From positions 1-44,752 of the forward strand of contig CABJAN010000027.1 in assembly GCA_902363515.1 (NCBI GenBank): a stretch of 44,752 nt of DNA, written 5' to 3'. The first letter of the stretch is position 1; each line of letters opens with the position of its first letter. Shown here piece by piece: positions 25,206 through 33,729 of this stretch. The translations under genes were made by a program, and so were the position numbers. The notes under the pieces are model-generated. The model was not told where the DNA came from. It searched no databases and saw only the letters and a list, made by a program, of their open reading frames with translations. The DNA comes from Bacillota bacterium. Lineage in GTDB: Bacteria > Bacillota > Clostridia > Lachnospirales > Lachnospiraceae.

Positions 25206-25246
25206 ACTCCTTAAAAATTTAGGATTGCGTTGTATAAGAAAATATC

Positions 25247-25408
25247 TTACTCTTCTACAACAAATTCATCTTTACCAACACCGCAAATCGGGCATTCCCA
25301 ATCTTCTGGAAGGTCTTCAAACGCTGTTCCTGGTTCGATTCCGTTGTCCGGATCGCCTACTTCTGGGTCATATACATAGCCACATGGTTCACATACATAT
25401 TTCTTCAT
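25247..25408 (-). CDS. Rubredoxin
   Basis: A 53-residue one-iron electron carrier. It has the two canonical C-x2-C knuckles, '[18 protein letters not shown]' and '[15 protein letters not shown]', which bind a single Fe. It serves in oxygen/peroxide detoxification or other low-potential electron transfer in anaerobes. The frame opens at 25459, but ATG 25408 is preceded by AGGAGG at correct spacing and gives the family-standard length. It is monocistronic between two hairpins. Confidence 0.97.
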   Translation of the reverse strand: MKKYVCEPCGYVYDPEVGDPDNGIEPGTAFEDLPEDWECPICGVGKDEFVVEE

Positions 25409-25499
25409 TTTCAATACCTCCTGTAGGATATTATTTCTGCTTCTTTTAAATTCATTCACATTTTAGCATATCTAAAAAAGAAATTCCAGAGTAAATTTA

Positions 25500-25534
25500 A
25501 AGGATCCGCTCCGCAGGCGACGGGGCAGATCCTT
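25500..25534 (-). terminator. Candidate terminator after the YuiF-type transporter
   Basis: AAGGATC (25500-25506) pairs with GATCCTT (25528-25534), and the inner bases extend the GC-rich stem with small bulges. The U-tract is weak. A smaller hairpin (CAATAG/CTATTG near 25552) and a 14-bp palindrome GTTCTTATAAGAAC (25624-25637) over the transporter stop lie close by. Confidence 0.45.
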
Positions 25535-25627
25535 CCAGCATGATTTTACAATAGACGATTGCGAATCTATTGCACTATATAAAGTTTATGGGTGCCGAAT
25601 CCTTTTATCCAACATCCAACGCTGTTC

Positions 25628-26953
25628 TTATAAGAACTGAGCTGCAACAATGGCTGCAATCATCAATGGGATATTAAAGTGTAAGAATGTAGGTACACAG
25701 GTGTCCCAGATGTGGTCGTGCTGTCCATCTGCATTCAGACCAGATGTAGGTCCAAGTGTGGTATCAGATGCTGGTGAACCAGCGTCACCAAGAGCTGCTG
25801 CTGCTGACATCAGAACGATAGTAGCTGCTGGTGAGAATCCCATCTGATGGCACAGAGGAACATATAATACTGCCAATACAGGAACAGTACCGAAAGAAGT
25901 ACCAATACCCATAGTTACTAACAGACCAATTAAGGTAATAATGGTAGCTGCGATCCATTTATTTCCTCCCATTAAGGAGATTGCACTTGTAACCAGGTCA
26001 TTTACTGCACCTGTGTTCTTCAGAACCGTTGCAAAACCACCTGCTACTAACATAACAAATGCGATGAATCCCATTAATTTAATACCACCCTGGAACTGCT
26101 CATCAATATCTTTTGGTTTCACTGCCTGGAAGATAAACATAACCAGAAGTCCGCCAAGAGCTGCTACTGGGAGAGAGCCAAATTTAATCTGAAGTGCAAC
26201 TACTACTACGATGGCTGCCAATGTTACCCAATGCTGATATTTCAGTGTCAAATCTTCTGTTTCCGTTACACCTTCCAGCTGAACATCTTTGTATTCACGA
26301 GGTTTTCTGTATGTAACAAACAAAGCAATTGCCAGACCAATAAGCATAGCAACTGCAAGAATCCAGTTTACTGCTGTAATATCTCCAACACTAACCTTCC
26401 AGCCAAAGTCTTTTGCATTATCATTGATGTTATCTCTGATAATACCCATGAAAATCAAACCAAATCCCATAGGAACTGCAATGTACGGAGCTTTATGACC
26501 AAAAGCAATAGTACATGCAACACCACGTCTATCCAGTTTCATCTTGTTCATCATAGCCAGTAATGGTGGAACCAGAATTGGGATGTATGCAATGTGAATC
26601 GGAATAATATTCTGAGATGCACATGCAATTACCAATAAAATACCAATCAGAATCCATTTATTTCCGCCTACTGCTCTCGCAATTTTTTTGGAAAGGATTT
26701 CTGTGATACCGGTATAAGCCATAGCAGAGGCAAAAGTACCAAGCAGTACGTATGCCAGTGCTGTTTCTGCATTACCACTGAATCCGGCAATTACAGAACT
26801 CATAATACTATCATCACCAACAAGCGGCAGTCCACCAATCAGACCTGCCACAAACAGTGAAACTAACATGGACAATAATACGTTTACTTTTAACAGGCAG
26901 AGTACGCACAGAAGCAACACTGCCACAATTACAGGATTAAGTAAATTTTCCAT
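25628..26953 (-). CDS. YuiF-type transporter of the NhaC/ArsB superfamily, probable histidine carrier
   Basis: A 441-residue membrane protein with about 11-12 hydrophobic segments. It belongs to the Na+/H+ antiporter (NhaC-like) superfamily and resembles B. subtilis YuiF: 'VLLGTFASAMAYTGITEILSKKIA', 'SQNIIPIHIAYIPILVPPLL' and 'GDAGSPASDTTLGPTSGLNADGQHDHIWDT' are landmark segments (each seen, quoted in part). GGGAGG precedes ATG 26953. It follows the histidine ammonia-lyase gene by 88 bases. From this context I infer it imports histidine, perhaps in exchange for urocanate, rather than serving pH homeostasis. The substrate is not provable from sequence. Confidence 0.8.
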   Translation of the reverse strand: MENLLNPVIVAVLLLCVLCLLKVNVLLSMLVSLFVAGLIGGLPLVGDDSIMSSVIAGFSGNAETALAYVLLGTFASAMAYTGITEILSKKIARAVGGNKWILIGILLVIACASQNIIPIHIAYIPILVPPLLAMMNKMKLDRRGVACTIAFGHKAPYIAVPMGFGLIFMGIIRDNINDNAKDFGWKVSVGDITAVNWILAVAMLIGLAIALFVTYRKPREYKDVQLEGVTETEDLTLKYQHWVTLAAIVVVVALQIKFGSLPVAALGGLLVMFIFQAVKPKDIDEQFQGGIKLMGFIAFVMLVAGGFATVLKNTGAVNDLVTSAISLMGGNKWIAATIITLIGLLVTMGIGTSFGTVPVLAVLYVPLCHQMGFSPAATIVLMSAAAALGDAGSPASDTTLGPTSGLNADGQHDHIWDTCVPTFLHFNIPLMIAAIVAAQFL

Positions 26954-26979
26954 AAATAAACCTCCCTCTTTTTTTGTTA

Positions 26980-27022
26980 GCTGCAGCTGCCAAAGGGGTC
27001 CCTCTCCAAAAACAACTGCAGC
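26980..27022 (-). promoter_or_regulatory. Intercistronic hairpin between hutH and transporter
   Basis: GCTGCAG (26980-26986) pairs with CTGCAGC (27016-27022). On the minus strand the loop contains a run of T then GGAGAGGGACCCC. It could be an mRNA-processing or attenuation point reducing transporter expression relative to hutH. Confidence 0.4.
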
Positions 27023-27041
27023 GCACCCTCGCTAAGATTTT

Positions 27042-28577
27042 TTATTTTGTTTCAATTGCTCCGCCAATTGCTTCTTCTACTGCTTTAATCAGAGAACCAT
27101 TTGTAATGATTTCTTCACAGTAGTTGATATCTCCATATAATTCACGGTCATTGTCTAAGGTAGCAACCTGTTTACGGACTAAATCATAAGCAGCCTGTGT
27201 TCCTTTACCAAGACCTTTGTTTCCTCTCATGTCGATACCCTGGCAGGCAACCATCAATTCCATAGCCAGAACTCTTCTAACGTTTTTCGCAATCTCACCA
27301 GCTTTTCTAGCTGCAATAGTACCCATGGATACATGGTCTTCCTGTCCTGCTGAAGAAGGAATGCTGTCTACCGATGCCGGATGAGCCAGCACTTTGTTTT
27401 CAGATACTAATGCTGCTGCTGAATACTGAACAATCATGAAGCCTGAGCAAACTCCACCATGAGGTGTGAGGAATGCCGGCAAATCACTGTATGCCGGATT
27501 TACCAGACGCTCAATACGTCTTTCAGAAACGTTTGCCAGTTCAGCTACGCCGATTCCAAGGAAGTCAAAGCTAAGAGCCATTGGCTGACCGTGGAAGTTA
27601 CCGCCTGAAATACCTGCACGGTCTTCCTTGAAGATAATCGGGTTATCTGTTACAGAATTGATTTCAATATTAACTTTATCTAATACATAGTTAATTGCGT
27701 CTTTACTTGCGCCATGAATCTGTGGTGAACATCTCAGGGAATAAGCATCCTGTACGCGGATTTCACCCTGGCGTGTAGTATTCTTGCTGCCTTCCAGTAA
27801 TCTTAAAAGGTTTCTTGCTGTTGCAAGCTGTCCGGAATGTGGACGTACATCATGTACTCTGTGGTCTAATGCATCTACAACACCGTTCTGTGCTTCAAAG
27901 CAAAGAGCATCTGCGATATCTGCAACCTTCAGTAAATTCAAAGCATCATATAATGCCAGAGAACCTGCTGATGTCATGGCCTGTGTACCATTATTTAAAG
28001 CCAGACCTTCTTTTGCAGATAATTCTATTGTAGGAATACCTGCACGTTTCATAGCTTCTGCTCCTGGAAGCAGTTCGCCTTCATAGTAAGCCATGCCAAG
28101 TCCCAGCATTGGCAGAACCATATGAGACAGTGGAGCCAGGTCACCGGAAGCTCCCAGAGAACCTTTTTCCGGAATAAATGCCGTAACGCCTTTGTTCAGC
28201 ATATTTACCATAGTTTCTACGGTTTCCAGACGGATACCTGAGAATCCTTTTACCAGGTTATTTACTCTCAGAAGCATGATACCTCTTGCAACATCTTCCG
28301 GGAATGGATTTCCAGCGCCAACTGCATGGGTAATAATCAAGTTTTTCTGAAGTTCTTTGCACTGGTCCTGAGAAATTACCACATCACTGAATTTACCAAA
28401 TCCAGTTGTGATTCCATATACCACTTTCTCTTCTGCAACTAAATCATCTACTACTTTTCTGGATGCCAGAATATTCTGTTTCGCTTCTTCTGCCAGTTCC
28501 ACCTCCGCATGGTCACGACAAATTGCTGCAATCTGTTCCAGTGTCAGGTCTTTTCCTGTAAGTGTAATTTTGCTCAT
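27042..28577 (-). CDS. hutH: Histidine ammonia-lyase
   Basis: A 511-residue lyase deaminating histidine to urocanate and ammonia. The MIO cofactor tripeptide Ala143-Ser144-Gly145 is intact in 'GSLGASGDLAPLSH', and the active-site 'YGITTGFGKFSDV' and 'GNFHGQPMALSFD' are present. The frame opens at 28646, but ATG 28577 with GAGGGTG upstream fits the family N-terminus. No urocanase, imidazolonepropionase or formiminoglutamate gene lies in the window. It is followed by a YuiF-type transporter and preceded by a large BTAD regulator. The likely role is nitrogen or pH relief by partial histidine breakdown. Confidence 0.97.
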   Translation of the reverse strand: MSKITLTGKDLTLEQIAAICRDHAEVELAEEAKQNILASRKVVDDLVAEEKVVYGITTGFGKFSDVVISQDQCKELQKNLIITHAVGAGNPFPEDVARGIMLLRVNNLVKGFSGIRLETVETMVNMLNKGVTAFIPEKGSLGASGDLAPLSHMVLPMLGLGMAYYEGELLPGAEAMKRAGIPTIELSAKEGLALNNGTQAMTSAGSLALYDALNLLKVADIADALCFEAQNGVVDALDHRVHDVRPHSGQLATARNLLRLLEGSKNTTRQGEIRVQDAYSLRCSPQIHGASKDAINYVLDKVNIEINSVTDNPIIFKEDRAGISGGNFHGQPMALSFDFLGIGVAELANVSERRIERLVNPAYSDLPAFLTPHGGVCSGFMIVQYSAAALVSENKVLAHPASVDSIPSSAGQEDHVSMGTIAARKAGEIAKNVRRVLAMELMVACQGIDMRGNKGLGKGTQAAYDLVRKQVATLDNDRELYGDINYCEEIITNGSLIKAVEEAIGGAIETK

Positions 28578-28628
28578 AGCGCACCCTCTTTTCCTGTAAT
28601 TATTATATGTGAAAGTATACAGATATAG

Positions 28629-28681
28629 GTGTCTAAAAAGCGTCAATAAATGTCATATTGCATAATATATTTTTTAGACAC
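28629..28681. promoter_or_regulatory. Perfect 11-bp inverted repeat upstream of hutH
   Basis: GTGTCTAAAAA (28629-28639) and TTTTTAGACAC (28671-28681) are exact inverse copies with 31 bp between them. On the minus strand a TTGACG box lies just inside the proximal arm, and a TATACT lies 21 bp further on. That is poor spacing for unaided polymerase and fits an activator-dependent promoter. The natural candidate ligand is the BTAD regulator encoded next door. Confidence 0.5.
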
Positions 28682-28780
28682 TTTCTCTTTTTGATATTTT
28701 TCTACATTTTCTCTACTTTTACAAATAAAAAAGCATGCACTTTTACTATATTATCACAGTGAACTGATACCACAAAAAAT

Positions 28781-28822
28781 TATGCAGACCTGACGCTACC
28801 TGTCAGCAAGCCGGTCTGCATA
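28781..28822 (-). terminator. Intrinsic terminator after the BTAD regulator
   Basis: TATGCAGACC (28781-28790) pairs with GGTCTGCATA (28813-28822), and an inner CTGAC/GTCAG pairing extends the stem. On the minus strand it is followed by ATTTTTTG. It separates the regulator transcript from the hutH promoter region. Confidence 0.8.
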
Positions 28823-28832
28823 AAATTCTTTT

Positions 28833-31703
28833 CTAATGATTAATGTAATTTTCCACTTGTTTCAGAATGCTGATTGTCGTAGGATTTTTAATCTTATGTG
28901 AAATCTTCCAGCTTTCTTCATAGCAGAGTTTTGCTTCCTCCTGTTTTCCTGTTTCCCATAACAGCATTGCCCTGTAAGCCAGTGCCCTCTCAAGCCCCCA
29001 GTAATATCCATGGCTTTTCAGACAGGAAACTGCTTTTTCCAGATACTCGTCTGCCTCCTCGTACTGTTTTTCCAGATACAGAACCTGTCCCATGCTGGAA
29101 TAAAATTGTCCCAGTCCGTTGGTAACAACCTTTCCTGTTCCCAGTTCTATGGCAGCCTGATAATATTCTCTTGCTTTTTCAAAATCTCCTTTTGCCCTGC
29201 TTAAATCTCCCAGATATCCCTGGCAGGCAGCTATACTCATACTGAAATACTCCCTGTCGCTTACACAGTTCCGGAAAATTTCCATTGCCTCCCAAAGAAC
29301 CTGCTCTGCCTCCTGATAATTTCCTTTATGAAGAAGATACCATCCTTTTAAACGGATAAAAACGCCTTTTTCCTCGCTGTTTTTTTCTTCCGCTTCCAGC
29401 ATTTGAAGCCCCCGTTGTACATAGGTATGCACCTGCTCCATATCCTCTACCTGAATCCCATAAAAAATCATCTGCTTCAGGTTATTAAGAAGCATCTTTT
29501 TTTCTCCAAGAGTTTCTGCAAATTCCATACTTTTTTGGATGCAGGAAACTCCTGTGTCATATTCTCCTACTGCAATTTTATAGCGTCCCTTAACATAGTT
29601 CATTTCCATTTTCATTTCCTGTGCCTGATGAGACTCATCGCTAAGACGGATTACTTCTTCTGCCAGTTCTAACATTTCTGCCGCGCCCTGAGTAACGCCG
29701 AACTCTGCATCACCATATTCAATCTCCCAATGAAGTACAGGAAAGTTTTCATTAATAATCGTATAATATTCCTTCAAATACTGAATTTTATATTCATAGG
29801 TTTTCACCTGGTTATGGCATTTCTCATAGTGGTGAATAATCATTGGGAGACACTGGAAATTTCGTTTGGTTTCTACCTGTTCTTCATAATAGGAAGCCAG
29901 CATTTGATGATACATGCGCCGCTTTCCAATACTTTGTCTCTCATACAGGTATTCCCTGAAAATTCTGTGTACAAACTTATAATAAATATTCCATCCAACC
30001 AGAACCTCCTTAATTAAATGGCGTTCCTGAAGTTTTTCCAATACGCGCAGAAGGCTCAGACGGTCAAGAGATGGAAGCAGCAGTTCTAACTCTTCAATAC
30101 TGATTTTCTCCGGAAACAGGGAAAGGCAATCCAGCACTTCATTTTCAATTTCCGGAAGCCCTGCCAGTCTTGCTTTAATCAGATTGGTGGTTTTTGGAGA
30201 AATCTCCAGGGTATAGCCTTTTTCTCTGATAAGGTTCATAAGTTCCATAAGGAAAAACGCATTTCCATCTGTCATCTGATAAATATTTTCTTTTTTCTCC
30301 TCTTCCTTATCAAGCTGAGGAAGATATTTATGGAGTATTTCATTGGTCTCATCCCGGTTAAAAGACTGCAGTTTAATCACCTGGAGGCAATCCTTTCTGG
30401 TAAGCTTTTCCAGAGCCTCCATAATTTCTGTATCGCTGCTCTGACTGTAAGTACACATGAGTAAAATCTTATCAGTCCCAATAGTCAGAAGAATTCTGTT
30501 TAAAAGCTGAAAGCTCATCTGGTCCATCCATTGAATATCATCAAAAAACAGCACCACTCTGTGATGTTCTGTAATTTTACGGAACACCTTTAAGACAGCC
30601 TGCTCCATAATCTGATAGGTAAGCCGTCCCATTTTTTCTTCGCCGTCAGAAATGGTTCCCTTCAGCACCAGCTTCATTTCTTCATCATCACTTTGTACAA
30701 GCTCCTCTTTTAAAACACCATTTTCTGCGCATTGCCGGATTTCCCAGAAAATATCATTCCAGGGACGCAGGAAAAAATCCGCTTCATCCCGATAGCAGGC
30801 GGCAAAAAAGGATATCATCTGATTTCCACGGACAATCTGTCTTGCCTTTTCCAAAAGAGCTGACTTCCCCACTCCCTCTTCTCCTCCAATGGCAACACAC
30901 TGTGGATGTTCCCATCTTCCGGTTCCTGTAAGGCACTGGCTGATTCGGTAGATTTCCTCTGCTCTCCCCATAAACGGTAAATTCCAGTTCATGTTTTCCA
31001 CAGCTACATTTCCTTTTACATTAAAAATGCGGTGGAAAAGTTCTGTAATTTCTCCCGAAGGCTCTACTCCCAGTTCTTCATCCAGAACCTTTTCCAAATC
31101 ATAGTAGAGCTTAATTGCCATATTATAATTACCGCTGGAAGCATAAATCTCCATAATTTCCTGGTACAGTTTTTCATTGTAAGGGTCATGTTTCAAAAGG
31201 ATATTACTATATTTCTGAATCTGTGTCATATCCTTGACAGAGTTTGCCATAGACAGAAGCTCAGAGGCAGAATCCAGAATGGACTGATCATACTGTTCCT
31301 GCATGGATGCCATCCACTCTTCAAACTCATAGCTGTTTTTTATATGAAAATGAGCCAGGAATCCCTCTTCCTCCTGGTCCAGAATATTTTCTTTATCTAC
31401 AGAATCCCAATCCACCTCTACGCAAGCCTCAGGATTCAGGGAAATGCTGGTATGTCCTGCAGTGAGCAAAACCTCTTTTCCCAAAAGTTTTTTTATCTGA
31501 TATACAGCTTCTCTTAAATTTTTACGTCCTACATTCTCATTGTCAGCACCCCAGAGAACATATATAATCTCTTCTCTTGTAGCCGTTTTTTTTACACATA
31601 AGTAATAGAAGAATCCCTCTGCCTTTTTATAAGGGAAATTCACTCTTTCACCATTTTTTTCCACATACGGCCTGCCAAGAAGATGTACACTGATTTTATC
31701 CAA
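28833..31703 (-). CDS. BTAD/AAA-ATPase/TPR transcriptional activator (SARP/LAL-like)
   Basis: A 956-residue regulator. Domain order: an OmpR-like winged helix (about 1-95, 'KAEGFFYYLCVKKTATREEI'), a BTAD helical repeat domain (about 100-225), a P-loop ATPase (about 245-520) with Walker A 'GGEEGVGKSALLEKA' and Walker B 'VVLFFDDIQWMD', then a long TPR region to the end ('YQAAIELGTGKVVTNGLGQFY' region, 'YLEKAVSCLKSHGYYWGL'). This is the SARP/AfsR-type architecture, in which ATP or ligand state gates activation. It has its own consensus promoter and terminator and is oriented toward hutH and the transporter, so I infer that it activates them. The ligand is unknown. Confidence 0.88.
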   Translation of the reverse strand: MDKISVHLLGRPYVEKNGERVNFPYKKAEGFFYYLCVKKTATREEIIYVLWGADNENVGRKNLREAVYQIKKLLGKEVLLTAGHTSISLNPEACVEVDWDSVDKENILDQEEEGFLAHFHIKNSYEFEEWMASMQEQYDQSILDSASELLSMANSVKDMTQIQKYSNILLKHDPYNEKLYQEIMEIYASSGNYNMAIKLYYDLEKVLDEELGVEPSGEITELFHRIFNVKGNVAVENMNWNLPFMGRAEEIYRISQCLTGTGRWEHPQCVAIGGEEGVGKSALLEKARQIVRGNQMISFFAACYRDEADFFLRPWNDIFWEIRQCAENGVLKEELVQSDDEEMKLVLKGTISDGEEKMGRLTYQIMEQAVLKVFRKITEHHRVVLFFDDIQWMDQMSFQLLNRILLTIGTDKILLMCTYSQSSDTEIMEALEKLTRKDCLQVIKLQSFNRDETNEILHKYLPQLDKEEEKKENIYQMTDGNAFFLMELMNLIREKGYTLEISPKTTNLIKARLAGLPEIENEVLDCLSLFPEKISIEELELLLPSLDRLSLLRVLEKLQERHLIKEVLVGWNIYYKFVHRIFREYLYERQSIGKRRMYHQMLASYYEEQVETKRNFQCLPMIIHHYEKCHNQVKTYEYKIQYLKEYYTIINENFPVLHWEIEYGDAEFGVTQGAAEMLELAEEVIRLSDESHQAQEMKMEMNYVKGRYKIAVGEYDTGVSCIQKSMEFAETLGEKKMLLNNLKQMIFYGIQVEDMEQVHTYVQRGLQMLEAEEKNSEEKGVFIRLKGWYLLHKGNYQEAEQVLWEAMEIFRNCVSDREYFSMSIAACQGYLGDLSRAKGDFEKAREYYQAAIELGTGKVVTNGLGQFYSSMGQVLYLEKQYEEADEYLEKAVSCLKSHGYYWGLERALAYRAMLLWETGKQEEAKLCYEESWKISHKIKNPTTISILKQVENYINH

Positions 31704-31733
31704 AATTCATCCCTCGCAATCTATATACTTGTT

Positions 31734-31762
31734 AGTATACTAATCTCTCAACTTATTGTCAA
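31734..31762 (-). promoter_or_regulatory. Sigma-A promoter of the BTAD regulator gene
   Basis: On the minus strand, TTGACA (31762-31757), exactly 17 bp, then TATACT (31739-31734). It lies about 31 bases upstream of the start at 31703. Confidence 0.85.
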
Positions 31763-31786
31763 CTAAAGAGAAATGCCGAAAAACCG

Positions 31787-31815
31787 TTGAATTTTTTGCC
31801 ATGGCAGTATATGAT
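31787..31815 (+). promoter_or_regulatory. Sigma-A-like promoter of the DUF3783/deacetylase operon
   Basis: TTGAAT (31787-31792), a 17-bp spacer and TATGAT (31810-31815), followed 36 bases later by ATG 31851 with AAGGGGG as ribosome binding site. It is divergent from the BTAD gene promoter, with only 24 bp between the two -35 boxes. Confidence 0.65.
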
Positions 31816-31850
31816 GAAAGTATCAAACTATTTACGAAGGGGGACCTGTC

Positions 31851-32255
31851 ATGACACTCCACAAACCAACGATTCTCTACTATGACCATGGAAACTCAGA
31901 AAAAAGAGCTGCTGTAGAAAAAGCGCTTCTGCCTCTTGGCATTGCCCTGGTTCCGGTTACGCCGCCTCAGTTTCTCCAGACGGTAGGCTACCTTGCCGGA
32001 GTAAAAGGATTTCCGTCCAGAAAATTATCACCCATGGAAATTCTTCCTGAAATTTCTCAGGAACTTATGGTCATGTGTAATTTTAAGGAAGAAACCCTGG
32101 ACATGCTTCTTGGCGCCATGAAAAGCGGAATGGTTCCGCGCGTCGCCTTAAAAGCTATGCTCACCGGTCAGAACTGTTTCTGGACCTTTGCCCAGCTCTT
32201 TCAGGAATTATACGAAGAACACCAGCATTTTTATGGAAATGAGGGAATAAACTAA
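31851..32255 (+). CDS. DUF3783-like protein
   Basis: A 134-residue cytoplasmic protein resembling the DUF3783 family of Clostridia. It begins 'TILYYDHGNSEKRAAVEKAL' and the C-terminal half has 'MVMCNFKEETLDMLLGAMKSG' (split family signature) and 'VALKAMLTGQNCFWTFAQLFQELYEEH'. No catalytic motif is recognisable. AAGGGGG precedes ATG 31851. The deacetylase gene follows 30 bases after its stop, so the two probably form one transcript. Family assignment is from memory of the conserved motif pattern and the function is unknown. Confidence 0.7.
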   Translation: MTLHKPTILYYDHGNSEKRAAVEKALLPLGIALVPVTPPQFLQTVGYLAGVKGFPSRKLSPMEILPEISQELMVMCNFKEETLDMLLGAMKSGMVPRVALKAMLTGQNCFWTFAQLFQELYEEHQHFYGNEGIN

Positions 32256-32285
32256 TAGCAAACCTCTTCCATAGGAGACTCTATT

Positions 32286-33050
32286 TTGTCGAAAAGATTC
32301 TTTCACGCTCTTGTCACCCTGGCCTTTGCAGGACTTCTGTTTCTTAGTGCTGCTGCTTACCTTCCTGATATCATCACAGTAAGCAGCACGCCAGGAGGAC
32401 TCGAACTCCCTATTTATTGTGTAGAAACCGAAAAACCTCAGATAGCGATTAGTTTTGACGCTGCCTGGGGCAATGACGATACACAGACAATTCTTGACAT
32501 TCTTGCCAAACACAATGTAAAAGCCACCTTCTTCATGACCGGAGGATGGGTGGAAAGCTACCCCGATGATGTAAAAAAAATCTATGAAGCCGGCCACGAC
32601 CTGGGAAATCACAGCCAGAATCACAAATATATGACGAACTTAAGTGATGAAGAAAAAACCAGTGAACTTATGACTGTACATAATAAGGTAAAAGAATTAA
32701 CCGGATATGACATGTTCCTTTTCCGTCCTCCTTACGGAGATTATAACAACCAGGTTGTTACCAATGCCAAAAAGAATAACTACTACCCCATTCAGTGGAA
32801 TGTAGACTCCCTTGACTGGAAGGACTATGGAGCAGATGATATTGTAAAAAGGGTCACGGAGCATAAAAATCTGGGAAACGGAAGTATTATTCTCTGCCAC
32901 AATGGCGCAAAATATACCAAGGATGCTCTGGAACAGGTTATTATCAAATTAAAGGAAAAAGGCTATGAGTTTGTCCCCATTTCAGAATTAATCTACAGAG
33001 ATAATTATCACATGAATCATGAGGGCCGGCAGATACCGGATAAAAAATAA
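32286..33050 (+). CDS. Polysaccharide deacetylase (PdaB/NodB-like)
   Basis: A 254-residue exported or membrane-anchored protein. An N-terminal hydrophobic segment (about 5-28) is followed by a NodB domain with metal/catalytic motifs 'ISFDAAWGNDDT' (motif 1 Asp), 'GHDLGNHSQNH' (H-x3-H metal site), 'FRPPYGDYNN' and 'ILCHNGAKYTKDAL' (C-terminal His). Related PdaB proteins act on cortex or wall glycans in sporulation. Motif 1 reads FDAAWG, where classic NodB proteins have two adjacent Asp (TFDD), a pattern shared by PdaB. The start is TTG 32286, with AGGAGA 7-8 bases upstream; no ATG in frame fits better. Confidence 0.9.
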   Translation: MSKRFFHALVTLAFAGLLFLSAAAYLPDIITVSSTPGGLELPIYCVETEKPQIAISFDAAWGNDDTQTILDILAKHNVKATFFMTGGWVESYPDDVKKIYEAGHDLGNHSQNHKYMTNLSDEEKTSELMTVHNKVKELTGYDMFLFRPPYGDYNNQVVTNAKKNNYYPIQWNVDSLDWKDYGADDIVKRVTEHKNLGNGSIILCHNGAKYTKDALEQVIIKLKEKGYEFVPISELIYRDNYHMNHEGRQIPDKK

Positions 33051-33147
33051 TGAAAAAATTTATATTTTTCCCAAAAGTGATAGAAACGTCTGCAAAAGAA
33101 GCGAATATATGGTATAAGACAAAATACAGAAGGGGATGATGACCGTT

Positions 33148-33729
33148 ATGAAAGTCACAGAAGATAATTTTATTCCGCTGCTTTGCCAAAAACATGAAAA
33201 AGCGCTGGAATATTGCATGCTGCATTACGGCGGGCTGGTAAAAGCTGTAATACACCGTTATCTGGGTAATCTGCCTGAGTACGAAGAAGAATGTCAAAAT
33301 GACGTTTTCTTCGCTGTGTGGAACCATATTGACGCTTATGACCCACAAAGGAATCCATTTTCTAACTGGATTGCAGGTGTTGCAAGATTAAAAGCCCTGG
33401 ACTGCAAAAGGAAATATGCCTCTCATATGCTGGAAACCAGTTGGGAGGCTATGGAAGAAAAGGGACAACCTGTCATACACCAAGAATTTTCCGCAGAGCT
33501 TCAGGCTATAGAAACAGAATTTTCCGACGAAACCAGGCAAATGCTCTCTTGCTTAAAACCAAAAGATCAGGAACTTTTCCTCCGTCTTTACATAGAAGAG
33601 GAAAATGTAGACGAAATCAGCCAGTCTACCGGCCTTGCAAAACCAGTGATCTATAACCGCCTTTCCAGAGGCAGAAAACGCATTCGCAGCCTGTTTGCTG
33701 CAAACAGAGAAAGGAGCCTCCGCTTATGA
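33148..33729 (+). CDS. ECF-type RNA polymerase sigma factor
   Basis: A 193-residue sigma factor. Region 2 (about 15-85) is seen in 'YEEECQNDVFFAVWNHIDAY' followed by 'NPFSNWIAGVARLKALDCKRK', and region 4 (about 125-185) in 'MLSCLKPKDQELFLRLYIEE' followed by 'NVDEISQSTGLAKPVIYNRLSRGRK' (both split). There is no region 3, as in ECF sigmas. ATGs at 33136 and 33139 are also open. I chose 33148 because AAGGGGATGAT (33130-33140) matches the extended anti-SD and sits too close to the earlier ATGs. Its stop overlaps the next start by ATGA, so sigma and anti-sigma are coupled. Confidence 0.9.
   Translation: MKVTEDNFIPLLCQKHEKALEYCMLHYGGLVKAVIHRYLGNLPEYEEECQNDVFFAVWNHIDAYDPQRNPFSNWIAGVARLKALDCKRKYASHMLETSWEAMEEKGQPVIHQEFSAELQAIETEFSDETRQMLSCLKPKDQELFLRLYIEEENVDEISQSTGLAKPVIYNRLSRGRKRIRSLFAANRERSLRL

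Noticed and set aside
25628..26953. Calling the transporter a true Na+/H+ antiporter NhaC
   Set aside because: Superfamily membership is clear, but YuiF-like features and position after hutH make an amino-acid carrier more likely; I left it as a probable histidine carrier.
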